Source of the DNA: VMCP01 sp964592635
GTDB lineage: Bacteria; Bacteroidota; Bacteroidia; NS11-12g; UBA955
Length of the DNA stretch: 12,922 bases
Direction: 5' to 3'
Assembly: GCA_964592635.1 (NCBI GenBank)
Contig: CAZQFZ010000073.1
Span: forward strand, 1-12,922
Shown here: piece by piece, positions 1 through 8,770 of the stretch
Layout of the letters: each line of letters starts with the position of its first letter
Position numbering within the stretch: the stretch's first letter is position 1
Position numbers and translations under genes: made by a program
Notes under the pieces: model-generated
The model's database searches: none
What the model was told of the DNA's origin: nothing
What the model saw: the letters and a program-made list of their open reading frames with translations, nothing else

Positions 1-2198
1 CCAATACCCGTGTTTAATGCCACTTCTTTCATGAAATTCTGACGACTTATTACTCCATAAAGTGGATTGGCAACCCCGCTTTTTTGTAAATTCCAAATAT
101 TGCCCGCATCAAAGAATATAGCACTCTCAATGAATTGTTTGATAATAGTAAAGCGGTACTCTAAATTAGCTTCTAAAAGTAATTCCCCGGAACGGTCAAT
201 TCTTGAAGCAACACCTTTCGGCGTATTCCCCGGTCCCAATGTACGCGGTTGCCAAGCTCGCAAGCTATTACTTCCCCCGATGAAATAACGCTTATCGTAG
301 GGAACCAAATTGCTGTTTCCATAGGGAATCGCTAAACCTGAGTTAAATCGAAATGCTATTCCGTTCAGTTCGTCAATATTTCGCTTCAATCGAAACTCTG
401 CTTCAATCTTGGAGTATTGAAAATAATTGACACCAAATAAATTGTAAACACTATCATCTCGGTATTGCTTTTCGTAAAGTTTGCGGTACAGATGATGCCA
501 ATTTCCGCTGGTTTCAAAACCCAAGCGAACAAATTTGGAAGTCTGTCCCGGTTTGGATAAACTATTGGAATAAATGAAACCGAGTTTTACAGGCGTAATA
601 ATTTGATCGGTAAAAACGCGTCGAACAAATTCTTGATCTAGTTTGGGTAATTGAGGAAGAAATTCGGGACTAACGATATTTCGGTTGTAGCTAATTTCAA
701 ATGGAGTAATAAACCAACTCAATCGAGGTTTGATAAATTGAAATGAAAGGGAAGCGGGAAGTGAACTTCGGGTAAAATTGATATTTTGCTCGTATTGATA
801 ACTCAGACTCAATAACGTATTTTTTTGATCAAACTGACGCAGTACTTTAACTCGATCCAGTGCACTCAAACCGGGTAATTTTAAACTCGCAACCAAGCCC
901 TGTTGTAATCCTGTGAAAATTTCGGAAAGATTATCGCGTTTAAAAATTGCTTCATACGAAGTGATGGATGAAAGTTTGAAATATTCAGCGTTCCCAAATA
1001 CATTCCGGTTAGAAAACGATACAATTCCAGCTAAACCAAAACTTCGTTGTTGACTGGTAATGAAGTTCAATCCCGAGCTTCCTTGTGGCGAATACAGTAA
1101 TTGTGGTTCGGTAGAAAAACTCAATCTTGGGAAGGTTTTCAAATAAATCAATGGACGAATAATTCCGCTATCGTTATCGATGGTTTGACGAATATCAATT
1201 CCTGAGTACAATCCCGATTCCGATAATTTGCGGTACGTTTCAGTCCATCGACTTTGGGAGAAGTAATTACCTGAATCGATGGTAATGATTTTGGGAAAGT
1301 TTTTCGATTTCAGGGGATAATGATTCAGCTGTACATCCAAACCTGGAAACTGAATTCGCTGTGGGTAGTTGTTAAGCAAGTAGTCTTTGTTGGTATTGAA
1401 ATAGACCGAAACATTTCCAATGGTATATTTTTTATGCGTTTTAGAATTTGTGGGAGGAAGTAATCGTATTTTTACTTTAGTATGTTTATTGAATTGATTG
1501 GTATCGATTTCGAATTTTAAAGATTCCAAACTAACCGTGAAAAATCCTGAATCGCGCAATTGTGATGCGATATAATCTTGACCTTCACTGAATTTGTTCA
1601 AATTGCAAGGCCAATACATGCGAAACAATCCACTATTTTGGGTCGCGGTTTTTACAATTTGAAGCATAGATGAATCGGGCGCATCGTATTCAATTTTTTG
1701 GATGGTATAAGGTTTATTAGCAACTGCTGTATAGGTTACATAAGCCTTTTTTCTGCGGGTTTTTACTTCGTAGGTGCAAGTAGCGTCGAAATACCCTTTG
1801 TTGAATAAGTAGTATTTAATGTTATCGGCAGAGATTTGAGCCAGTTGCGGGTTGTAAATTACTGGGGCTTCTCCCAGGTTGTACCTCATTTTTTTTCGCC
1901 AACCTATGGAGTCGTTGAGTTCGGGATGCTTTACACTCGTGCCCAATGCATGAACCCAAAGAAATATGGGTAGTTGATTGAAAAGCACCCGTTTATTGGT
2001 TCGGTGAAGAATTTGAGCTTTGTAATCGCCATCGATTCGCGTTTCTGAAATGATTTTAACCTTGTTTTTGCGGAGTAAATATTGATCTTGTGGGATAATT
2101 TTACGCACCCCGCATCCCCCGAAAAAAAGCGAAATCAACAAAACAACACTGAGGGCTTTGGGAAATAAAATCGCATATTTGTATCGAGAAAATGACAT
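1..2198 (-). CDS. tamL: TamL-type BamA/TamA family outer-membrane lipoprotein (C-terminus cut by window edge)
   Basis: An uninterrupted reading frame of 732 codons runs off the left edge. Residues 1-29 form a lipoprotein signal peptide: basic start, hydrophobic stretch, then L-F-F-G-G-C with Cys29 as the likely lipidated residue. The mature protein begins CGVRKIIPQDQYLLRKN, as in Bacteroidota TamL proteins. A periplasmic part, probably POTRA-like, is followed by a long beta-strand-rich region. Near residues 636-655 is GGSNSLRAW followed by QPR-LGPG, the family form of the conserved BamA/TamA barrel motif, and near 693-700 is FFDAGNIW. Only the last barrel strands seem to be missing. Known for the family: Omp85 barrels insert or export proteins at the outer membrane, and TamL works with a TamB-like partner; no tamB lies in this window. 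The start is fixed by the signal peptide and overlaps the divergent methyltransferase start by 7 bp. No Shine-Dalgarno is visible. The product class is secure; the exact role is inferred from the family. Confidence 0.9.
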   Translation of the reverse strand, partial: MSFSRYKYAILFPKALSVVLLISLFFGGCGVRKIIPQDQYLLRKNKVKIISETRIDGDYKAQILHRTNKRVLFNQLPIFLWVHALGTSVKHPELNDSIGWRKKMRYNLGEAPVIYNPQLAQISADNIKYYLFNKGYFDATCTYEVKTRRKKAYVTYTAVANKPYTIQKIEYDAPDSSMLQIVKTATQNSGLFRMYWPCNLNKFSEGQDYIASQLRDSGFFTVSLESLKFEIDTNQFNKHTKVKIRLLPPTNSKTHKKYTIGNVSVYFNTNKDYLLNNYPQRIQFPGLDVQLNHYPLKSKNFPKIITIDSGNYFSQSRWTETYRKLSESGLYSGIDIRQTIDNDSGIIRPLIYLKTFPRLSFSTEPQLLYSPQGSSGLNFITSQQRSFGLAGIVSFSNRNVFGNAEYFKLSSITSYEAIFKRDNLSEIFTGLQQGLVASLKLPGLSALDRVKVLRQFDQKNTLLSLSYQYEQNINFTRSSLPASLSFQFIKPRLSWFITPFEISYNRNIVSPEFLPQLPKLDQEFVRRVFTDQIITPVKLGFIYSNSLSKPGQTSKFVRLGFETSGNWHHLYRKLYEKQYRDDSVYNLFGVNYFQYSKIEAEFRLKRNIDELNGIAFRFNSGLAIPYGNSNLVPYDKRYFIGGSNSLRAWQPRTLGPGNTPKGVASRIDRSGELLLEANLEYRFTIIKQFIESAIFFDAGNIWNLQKSGVANPLYGVISRQNFMKEVALNTGI
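2174..2181 (+). promoter_or_regulatory. Possible -7 element for the RNA methyltransferase gene
   Basis: CATATTTG differs at one base from the Bacteroidota -7 consensus TAnnTTTG and ends 10 nt before the ATG at 2192. No TTG sits at the expected spacing; the nearest, at 2158-2160, is only 13 nt away. This is a weak candidate, offered because the promoter has to lie within the tamL coding region. Confidence 0.25.
2192..2198. other. Head-to-head overlap of two start codons (ATGACAT)
   Basis: The plus-strand ATG of the RNA methyltransferase is at 2192-2194 and the minus-strand ATG of tamL is at 2198-2196, so the two coding regions share 7 bp at their 5' ends. Each promoter must then lie inside, or at the very edge of, the other gene, and the 5' ends of the two mRNAs would be complementary. 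Both starts are supported by protein content: a signal peptide for tamL and a normal TrmH-type N-terminus for the methyltransferase. Confidence 0.8.
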
Positions 2199-2947
2199 CG
2201 CAACAAGAAATAAAACAGTTCGCTTCGCTAAAGCTTCCGAAATATCGACAAAAATATGGCCAATTCCTCGTGGAAGGCCGTAAAGTAGTAGAGGAAGTAT
2301 TCCACAGTGACCTCCAAGTGGTGCGAATACTGTTCACTTCGGAGTATGCTCAGAAACATGGAGTGGGTGATGATTGGAATCAAGTTTCTAATAAAGACAT
2401 GCAAAAAATGTCGCAATTTGATACGCCTCCAGGAGTGCTGGCGGTTGTTGAAATTCCGAAAACTCCAACGTTTCAGCCCCAGCCCGGTATGAATTTAATT
2501 TTGGATGGAATTTCTGATCCGGGTAATTTGGGTGCCATTTTACGAATCGCAGATTGGTACGGTTTGAATCAAGTGTTGCTTTCAGAAGATTGCGTGGATG
2601 GATATAATTTCAAATGTTTATCGGCAAGCATGGGGTCGTTTTTACGAGTTCAAACTCCTCGGGTCAATTTAAAAGAATGGCTGAATGAGCAGATAAATTC
2701 TGCTCCAACTGTTGTTTACGGGGCCTACCTAAATGGTGAATCCATTTATAACGTGGAGCCACCTATAAGTCCATATTTTTTAGTAATTGGTTCAGAAGCA
2801 CATGGAATTCGTGATGGGTTGAAATCATTGATTAATCATCCCATAACCATACCTGCTCGTGGTGGTGCGGAAAGTTTAAACGCATCGGTTGCAACCGCTA
2901 TTTTGATCGATCGTTTAATGGGTAATATTCATCGAAATACTCTGTAA
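2192..2947 (+). CDS. TrmH/SpoU-family RNA 2'-O-methyltransferase
   Basis: This 251-residue protein carries all three SpoU (SPOUT) motifs. Motif 1 is DGISDPGNLGAILRIADW near residues 104-121, motif 2 is LVIGSEAHGI near 196-205, and motif 3 is AESLNASVATAILI near 226-239. The N-terminal 90 residues, with KYRQKYGQFLVEGRKVVEE, match the RNA-binding SpoU substrate-binding domain. The family transfers a methyl group from S-adenosylmethionine to a ribose 2'-OH in rRNA or tRNA; these proteins form a trefoil knot and act as dimers. The sequence does not show which nucleotide is the target, so no symbol is given. Motif 2 has Ala where Gly is more usual (GSEAHG), a conservative change. The start is the first ATG and gives a standard N-terminus. 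The DUF4175-like gene follows after 53 bp on the same strand and may be co-transcribed. Confidence 0.93.
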   Translation: MTSQQEIKQFASLKLPKYRQKYGQFLVEGRKVVEEVFHSDLQVVRILFTSEYAQKHGVGDDWNQVSNKDMQKMSQFDTPPGVLAVVEIPKTPTFQPQPGMNLILDGISDPGNLGAILRIADWYGLNQVLLSEDCVDGYNFKCLSASMGSFLRVQTPRVNLKEWLNEQINSAPTVVYGAYLNGESIYNVEPPISPYFLVIGSEAHGIRDGLKSLINHPITIPARGGAESLNASVATAILIDRLMGNIHRNTL

Positions 2948-3000
2948 ATGTGGTTGTTTTTTATTATTTTGTGATCTTGTAAAATTGACTTCTCGTCTAC

Positions 3001-6000
3001 ATGGCAAACGCATCGAGTATTAAGCAAAAACTATCGGATTTTATTCGACGATACCATTCGCAACAATTGATCTTGGGTGCAGCATTTTACTTGTTAGAAT
3101 TCGCGGTTATATTCTTGGTATTAAATTATATCGAGTACTTTTTTTGGTTGAAGTCGGCCGCTCGAGGTACCTTGTTTTTTATTTTTTGGGGATGGGTGAT
3201 CTTGGGTGCCATTTGGCATTTAGGAAGACCTTTATTGCGTTTGTGGGGACAAAGAGGCATGCTTTCTTATGAAAATGCTGCAAAAATTATTGGTGATCAT
3301 TTCCCTGAAATCCAAGATCAACTCTTGAATTATTTGCAGTTAGAGGATTTGTATCATAAAACTGGAAACGAGACGGAACATCAATTGAATTCGATGAATC
3401 GCGATTTGATGTTGCTCGCCATTCAACAAAAAAGTGATCGATTGAAAGGATTTTCATTCGTGCAAGCGTTGAATCCACAAGCATTTAAAACCCACGTATT
3501 ACGATTATCGGCTGTGTTGTTGATTTTGTTTATTTGGGGATTGTATGATTCTCGGAATATTTCAGCTGCATCTCAACGCTTATTGAATTTTGATCAGCAA
3601 TTCGTGCAAAAGGCCCCTTTTGATTTTATTTGGGTCAATTCGGTAGATCATGTTCAGGAAGGTGAAGATTTAGAACTACTCTTGAGTTTTTCGGGGAAGA
3701 AAATTCCTGCGCAGGCTCAGGTTTCAATCAATGGAAATCTTATGGATTTAGCACCCAGTGATACTGGAGTGTTCTCCATAACATTGCGCAATTTAAAAAA
3801 GGATTTCAAAATGCAGTTTTCTGCGGCGGGTTTTACGGATTTGGAGCGGTTAATTTCGGTAGATCCTCAACCTCATTGGGGAGATATACAACTTCGTGCA
3901 ATTTATCCAGCGTACACTCAAAAGAAATCAGAAACTTTGGATCCATTTCAACCGAGTGCTGTTCCGAAAGGCACACAATTGATTTTTGATTTTGGGGCAA
4001 AACAAGCGGATTTATTGAAGTATAACAGTCAAATATCTGCTGAAAATAATGGCAGCAGTATTAGTAATTCGCAAGTAAATCATGGTAACCGTAAGAGTGC
4101 TTCTTCAGAAAATATTGGAAACCGCAACCTCCTAAATTCTCCCCCAAATAACGGCAACCGCAACCTCGCATCCCACGAAAAAACAGGAAATGGTTGGAAG
4201 GAGTTGAAAATCGATGGTGGTCGCGTGAAACTGCAAGTTAATGCGCTAAAAAACAGTGATTTAACAGCTTTGTTGCTGAAAAAAAATGAACGCAACCAAT
4301 GGTCTCAATTGAATGAACCCTTTCAAACCAGCATTCAGATCATTGAAGACGAAAATCCGACCATACAGCTGGATTACACCTCTGATAGTGTGAACTCTAA
4401 TTGGCATTATTTTTCGGGATTTGCGGATGATGATTATTCTGTTTCTGCAGTAAAATTCTATTATAAAATTGAAGGTGAGTCGGTGCATCGAAGTGTTTCT
4501 ATGTCGCTTTCAAAAGAGGGTTTATTTTCTCATTCTATCGCTTTAGAGCAACTTGGAGTGCCTGAAGGGAAGTCGGTGGAGTGTTATTTTACGGTAACGG
4601 ACAATGATGCTATAAATGGACCTAAAACCATACAAACTGAGCGATACCGTTTGAAGCGAAAATCGGAATTGGAAGCCATGCGTGATCAAAATTTAGCGCA
4701 CAAACAAGTAGAAAATCAGTTACAACAATTTCAAAATGCTTCTCAGTCGTTAAGAAAAGAGTCTAAAAAGTTGCAGGAATCCATGAGTAAATCGAATTCT
4801 GTAAATTTTGAAAACAGAGAAAAGATCAGTGATTGGTTAGACAAACAAGAAAAGCAGTTAGATCGACTTCAAAAAGCCATACAAAAACAGGAACAGCTGA
4901 ATAAGTTGGGTGAGCAAATGAAGAATGCGGATCCCGAATTAAAGGAGAGGCGTGAGGAATTGAAAGAGCGAATGGATCGATTGAAGGATGAAAAGCTAGA
5001 GAAATTATTGGATGAATTGCGTGATTTGATGGAAAAAAATCCCCCGAAAGAGCAAATTCAGAATAAAATGAATGAAATCAATCGGGTGTTTCAAAGCGAA
5101 GAGAAGGAATTGGAATCGCTGATGGAACAACTAAAAGAATTGCGATTAGAGGAAAATATAAAAGAGCAGGCTCAGAAAATGGAAGAGTGGAGTAAAAAGG
5201 AAGAGCAGCTCTCAGAAAAAACCAAAGATATCAATACTAAAGATCCGGCACAAAAACAATCCATTCAAGACGCATTAAAAAAACAACAAGAAGAATTGAA
5301 GTCCATCGAACAAAAGATGGAAGAGCTGAAAATGCAGAATAAAGAATTAGAAAATCCCATGAAATTAGAAATGGGTGAAAATTCTGTGGAAGGAGCCAAG
5401 CAGGAAAATCAAGAAGCTCAAAAAAAACTGGATCAAAATCAAAAACAAAATTCTGCAGAAAATCAGAAAAAAGCAGCTGAAAAAATGAAAGAAGCTCAGG
5501 AAAAGATGCAGGAAAGCCTAGAACAATCTAAAGAAGCTCAAACTGCTGAGGATCTTCAGTCGCTGCGAGCCTTATTGGAGAATTTAATTGAAGTTTCGCA
5601 CAAGCAAGAGCGAATATTTACGGAGTTAAATGGTTTAAAAAGCGATAACCCACGTGTTTTGGCTTTGAATCGTGAACAAATATTGGTGCAAGAATTATCC
5701 TTGAGTATTGAAGATAGCTTGAGGGCATTGGCTAAGCGACAACCGATGGTTTCAGACCGTGTTACACGAGAAATTTCTGGAATTAACGATCATTTAGCCT
5801 TGTCGTTGGATCGATTAAAAGTCCGCGACATAGGCAAAGCTGCTATGCATGAACAATATGCCATGACTGGATTTAATAATTTGGCAGTTATGTTGATGGA
5901 GAGTTTAAAGAATGTGCAGCAAAAAATGTCCCAACAAAAGCAAAGTAAAAACTCGAAAGGCAACAAAAGCTGCTCCAATCCTAGTCAATCTGGTAGTGGA

Positions 6001-6615
6001 GGAAAGCAAAAGCAAAGCGGTAAAGGGGCTAAATTATCCGATCAACAGAAGCAACTGGGCGAAAAATTGCAACAAATGCAACAACAAGGAAAGGGACAAA
6101 AATCAGGACAAGGGAAGCCGCAATCTGGGGAGGGACAAGGTCAGAAGCAAGGCGAACAAGGCAGTGGTGGAAGCAAGGGTGATAGTCGTAAGTTAAGCCA
6201 GGAATTAGTCGAAATGGCACTCAAGCAGGAGGAGTTGCGACGACTCATACAGGAAATGAAGAAAGAGGCATTGAAGAATGGGAATTCGGGTGCTGCTCAA
6301 AAATTGCAAGAAGCTGAAAATATGATGGAGCAATTGGAGCGGGATGTGGTGAATCGGAATATTACACCTCAAACGATGGAGCGACAGAAGCAGATCATGA
6401 CTCGTTTATTGGAACACGAAAAAGCACAAATGCAACAAGGCAATGAAGAGCAGCGCGAGTCTCAAAATGGCCAAGATAAGCCCGTAAGTGTTCCTCCTGA
6501 ATTGCTGATGGAAACACGCAGAAAATTGCAAGAGCGTGAAAATTTACGTCGCAAACCAGCCAATTTAAATGAATATTACCAGCAGAAAGTGGAAGAATAT
6601 CTGCGTGCGGAATAA
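3001..6615 (+). CDS. DUF4175-like large membrane-anchored coiled-coil protein
   Basis: This is a 1204-residue protein of unknown function, assigned to the DUF4175-like group by its architecture. Two membrane helices near residues 22-45 and 55-75 and a third near 160-182 are followed by a beta-rich, probably periplasmic region (about 200-540). A long Glu/Lys/Gln-rich coiled coil follows (about 556-860), then a conserved helical block (about 860-970), a Gln/Lys/Gly/Ser-rich low-complexity stretch (about 976-1063), and a charged helical C-terminus ending NLNEYYQQKVEEYLRAE. In Bacteroidota and Alphaproteobacteria such proteins are often near MoxR/BatABCD aerotolerance-type genes, but none of those is present here. 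Residues 345-400 hold an odd Asn/Ser-rich insertion with degenerate repeats. The start at 3001 has no Shine-Dalgarno, and upstream (2948-3000) I see only an imperfect -7-like TTATTTTG at 2964-2971. The gene ends 4 bp from the convergent metG. Architecture is confident; function is unknown. Confidence 0.8.
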   Translation: MANASSIKQKLSDFIRRYHSQQLILGAAFYLLEFAVIFLVLNYIEYFFWLKSAARGTLFFIFWGWVILGAIWHLGRPLLRLWGQRGMLSYENAAKIIGDHFPEIQDQLLNYLQLEDLYHKTGNETEHQLNSMNRDLMLLAIQQKSDRLKGFSFVQALNPQAFKTHVLRLSAVLLILFIWGLYDSRNISAASQRLLNFDQQFVQKAPFDFIWVNSVDHVQEGEDLELLLSFSGKKIPAQAQVSINGNLMDLAPSDTGVFSITLRNLKKDFKMQFSAAGFTDLERLISVDPQPHWGDIQLRAIYPAYTQKKSETLDPFQPSAVPKGTQLIFDFGAKQADLLKYNSQISAENNGSSISNSQVNHGNRKSASSENIGNRNLLNSPPNNGNRNLASHEKTGNGWKELKIDGGRVKLQVNALKNSDLTALLLKKNERNQWSQLNEPFQTSIQIIEDENPTIQLDYTSDSVNSNWHYFSGFADDDYSVSAVKFYYKIEGESVHRSVSMSLSKEGLFSHSIALEQLGVPEGKSVECYFTVTDNDAINGPKTIQTERYRLKRKSELEAMRDQNLAHKQVENQLQQFQNASQSLRKESKKLQESMSKSNSVNFENREKISDWLDKQEKQLDRLQKAIQKQEQLNKLGEQMKNADPELKERREELKERMDRLKDEKLEKLLDELRDLMEKNPPKEQIQNKMNEINRVFQSEEKELESLMEQLKELRLEENIKEQAQKMEEWSKKEEQLSEKTKDINTKDPAQKQSIQDALKKQQEELKSIEQKMEELKMQNKELENPMKLEMGENSVEGAKQENQEAQKKLDQNQKQNSAENQKKAAEKMKEAQEKMQESLEQSKEAQTAEDLQSLRALLENLIEVSHKQERIFTELNGLKSDNPRVLALNREQILVQELSLSIEDSLRALAKRQPMVSDRVTREISGINDHLALSLDRLKVRDIGKAAMHEQYAMTGFNNLAVMLMESLKNVQQKMSQQKQSKNSKGNKSCSNPSQSGSGGKQKQSGKGAKLSDQQKQLGEKLQQMQQQGKGQKSGQGKPQSGEGQGQKQGEQGSGGSKGDSRKLSQELVEMALKQEELRRLIQEMKKEALKNGNSGAAQKLQEAENMMEQLERDVVNRNITPQTMERQKQIMTRLLEHEKAQMQQGNEEQRESQNGQDKPVSVPPELLMETRRKLQERENLRRKPANLNEYYQQKVEEYLRAE
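4085..4195 (+). repeat. Degenerate in-frame 33-36 bp tandem repeat encoding GNR/GNG units
   Basis: Within the DUF4175-like gene, codons for Gly-Asn-Arg recur at about 4085, 4118 and 4154, with a decayed Gly-Asn-Gly copy near 4187. The 12-mer AACCGCAACCTC occurs exactly at 4120-4131 and 4156-4167, 36 bp apart, and AACCGTAAG at 4087 lies 33 bp earlier. The units keep the reading frame (11-12 codons) and encode an Asn/Ser-rich linker. Confidence 0.65.
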
Positions 6616-6619
6616 TTTA

Positions 6620-8749
6620 TTACCTCACTTCTGAGCCGGATTCGGTTTGCTCGTTGGGCGACATAAAACTCAACTTGCCTTCGCTGTTTTCGGCCATTAG
6701 GATCATTCCGTGACTTTCGATTCCACGTATTTTTCGAGGAGCCAAATTCATAAGATACAATACCTTACGGCCAATTAATTCATTGGGTTGGAAGTGTTCG
6801 GCAATACCGGAAAGTACGGTGCGTTCTTCCAATCCAACTCGAAGTTGCAACTTCAATAATTTATCGGCTTTTTCTACTTTTTCACAATGTATTACCTCCG
6901 CAACGCGTAAATCTAGTTTTGCAAAATCATCGTAGGAAATGAGCTCCTTAACTGCTTTTTCTTCTGGGGATACGCTTACTTTTACCGCATTTTTATCCGT
7001 GGATATATTAGCAGCAGAATTCGAATTTCCTGAATTTTTCGGTGAATCTTCCGATGCAATAACCAAGGGAGGAGCAGCATTTTTTAACTTATTCATTTGT
7101 GCTTCTATGGCATCATCTTCAATTTTGGCAAAAAGCAATTCAATCTTACCAATTTTGCTTCCAGAAGACGGAACATACCATTGAGCTTCTTTCCAGAACG
7201 CAGTTTTAGCAGCAGTTTTAGCATCTTCCGACAGAATATCCATCCCCAAAGAAGATAATAATTTAGAATGTGTAAAGGGTAAAAATACCTCGGATGCCCA
7301 TGCAATATTGCATAAAATTTCGTAAGCAAAAGACATGATTTCCTCTGTTTTATCTGGATCGGTTTTTACCAATTTCCAAGGCTCGTTATCTGCCAAATAT
7401 TTATTTCCAAAACGCGCCAATTCCATGAATGCAGTTTGAGCATCGCGGAATTTATACTGCGACAATCGCTCTAGTATGGGTGAAATATACAGCTGCGCAA
7501 GTTCTTGGTTATTAAATGAATGAGGTTTGTTGGGGATATTGCCTCCATAATATTTATCCATTAAAACCAACACCCGGTTAGCAAAGTTTCCTAAAATGCC
7601 AACCAATTCACTGTTTACACGAGTTTGATAATCTTTCCACGTAAACTCCGAGTCTTTGGTTTCTGGAGCTATACTGGTTAAAACATATCGCAATTCATCT
7701 TGCTTATTCGGCAAATCTTCGATGTATTCATTCAACCAAACCGCCCAATTACGAGAGGTAGAAATTTTCTGTCCCTCCAAATTTAAAAACTCATTGGCAG
7801 GAACATTTTTAGGAACCACATAACCATTTCCGCGCAGATGAAGCATTGCAGGGAAGATGATGCAGTGAAAAACAATATTGTCTTTTCCAATGAAGTGAAT
7901 TAAATCTGTATCGCCGGTCCACCAGGATTCCCAATCATTGGGTCGAGCCTCTTTAGTAGCGGAAATATATCCAATGGGTGCTTCGAACCAGACGTAAAGT
8001 ACTTTGCCATTTTCACCTTCAATCGGTACAGGAATTCCCCAATCCAAATCACGGGTCATAGCACGTTCTTTTAAGCCATCGTTTAACCAACTTTTACATT
8101 GTCCCAATACCGTTGGTCGCCAATGAGTTTGGCTGTTTATGTATTCATTTAAGAAAGACTCTTGGAGTTCATCGAGCGGTAAATACCAGTTTTTTGTTTG
8201 TCGTAAAACAGGAGTTGCACCGCTTAATGCACTTTTGGGGTTGACCAATTCGGATGGACTTAACGTGCTACCGCATTTTTCGCACTGATCTCCATAAGCT
8301 CCGGGTTGATGGCATCGTGGACAATCGCCTGTGATGTAACGATCTGCCAGAAATTGATTGGCTTGTTCGTCGTAAAATTGTTCAGATATAATTTCTCTGA
8401 AGGCATTTTTATGCAAGAGATCCAAGAAGAATTCTTGTGAAATTTCTTTATGGGTAGGGTTGGAAGTGCGGCTGTAAATGTCGAAACTGATACCCAATTG
8501 TGCAAATGAATCACGAATGATTGCATGATATCGATCCACGACATCTTGGGGAGTAATTCCTTCTTTTTTGGCACGAAGGGTAATGGGCACACCGTGTTCG
8601 TCGCTCCCACAAACAAAGAGTACCTCTTTCCCTTGTAAGCGAAGGAAGCGGGCGTAGATATCAGCAGGAATATATACTCCGGCCAAGTGACCAATATGTA
8701 CGGGTCCGTTGGCATAGGGTAGAGCAGCGGTAATGGTTGTTTTCGACAT
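6620..8749 (-). CDS. metG: Methionine--tRNA ligase with C-terminal tRNA-binding domain
   Basis: This cytoplasmic enzyme charges tRNA-Met with methionine using ATP. The 709-residue protein has the class I signature HIGH at residues 18-21 within PYANGPVHIGH, and the second catalytic loop as KISTSR near 326-331, a KMSKS variant. The zinc knuckle CPRC-(9)-CEKC lies near 143-158, followed by the anticodon-binding helical domain. The C-terminal 105 residues or so, from DFAKLDLRVAEVIHCEKVEKA onward, are a Trbp111-type OB-fold that binds tRNA and dimerises. A Ser/Asn-rich linker (about 560-595) separates it from the core. The ATG at 8749 is required for the conserved N-terminus. It lies 21 bp downstream of a small membrane-protein gene on the same strand, so the two may form an operon, but a TACCTTTG -7-like box sits in that gap. 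Confidence 0.98.
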   Translation of the reverse strand: MSKTTITAALPYANGPVHIGHLAGVYIPADIYARFLRLQGKEVLFVCGSDEHGVPITLRAKKEGITPQDVVDRYHAIIRDSFAQLGISFDIYSRTSNPTHKEISQEFFLDLLHKNAFREIISEQFYDEQANQFLADRYITGDCPRCHQPGAYGDQCEKCGSTLSPSELVNPKSALSGATPVLRQTKNWYLPLDELQESFLNEYINSQTHWRPTVLGQCKSWLNDGLKERAMTRDLDWGIPVPIEGENGKVLYVWFEAPIGYISATKEARPNDWESWWTGDTDLIHFIGKDNIVFHCIIFPAMLHLRGNGYVVPKNVPANEFLNLEGQKISTSRNWAVWLNEYIEDLPNKQDELRYVLTSIAPETKDSEFTWKDYQTRVNSELVGILGNFANRVLVLMDKYYGGNIPNKPHSFNNQELAQLYISPILERLSQYKFRDAQTAFMELARFGNKYLADNEPWKLVKTDPDKTEEIMSFAYEILCNIAWASEVFLPFTHSKLLSSLGMDILSEDAKTAAKTAFWKEAQWYVPSSGSKIGKIELLFAKIEDDAIEAQMNKLKNAAPPLVIASEDSPKNSGNSNSAANISTDKNAVKVSVSPEEKAVKELISYDDFAKLDLRVAEVIHCEKVEKADKLLKLQLRVGLEERTVLSGIAEHFQPNELIGRKVLYLMNLAPRKIRGIESHGMILMAENSEGKLSFMSPNEQTESGSEVR

Positions 8750-8754
8750 TGCTG

Positions 8755-8762
8755 CAAAGGTA
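8755..8762 (-). promoter_or_regulatory. Candidate -7 promoter element directly before metG
   Basis: On the minus strand TACCTTTG matches the Bacteroidota -7 consensus TAnnTTTG exactly and ends only 5 nt before the metG ATG at 8749. No TTG is seen at the usual distance upstream. If it is active, transcription would start at or within a few bases of the start codon, giving a leaderless or nearly leaderless metG mRNA. Confidence 0.4.
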
Positions 8763-8770
8763 CTTAATCT

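Noticed and set aside
67..288. 73-codon plus-strand open frame
   Set aside because: It is antisense to the conserved barrel motif region of tamL and encodes nothing recognisable.
326..331. KISTSR in place of KMSKS in MetRS (residue positions in the metG product) as a defective active site
   Set aside because: KISTS-type loops are a common working variant in this enzyme family, and the remaining motifs are intact.
5912..6196. 94-codon alternative frame in the DUF4175-like gene
   Set aside because: It arises from the purine-rich Gln/Lys/Gly repeat region read in another frame; no start signal or family resemblance.
6651..6672. GAGCCGG...CGG-GCTC inverted repeat at the metG 3' end as a bidirectional terminator
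   Set aside because: Pairing is broken and weak, and there is no T-tract on either side.
8260..8757. 165-codon minus-strand open frame overlapping metG
   Set aside because: It is a frame-shifted shadow of the N-terminal half of MetRS, whose motifs are all in the other frame.
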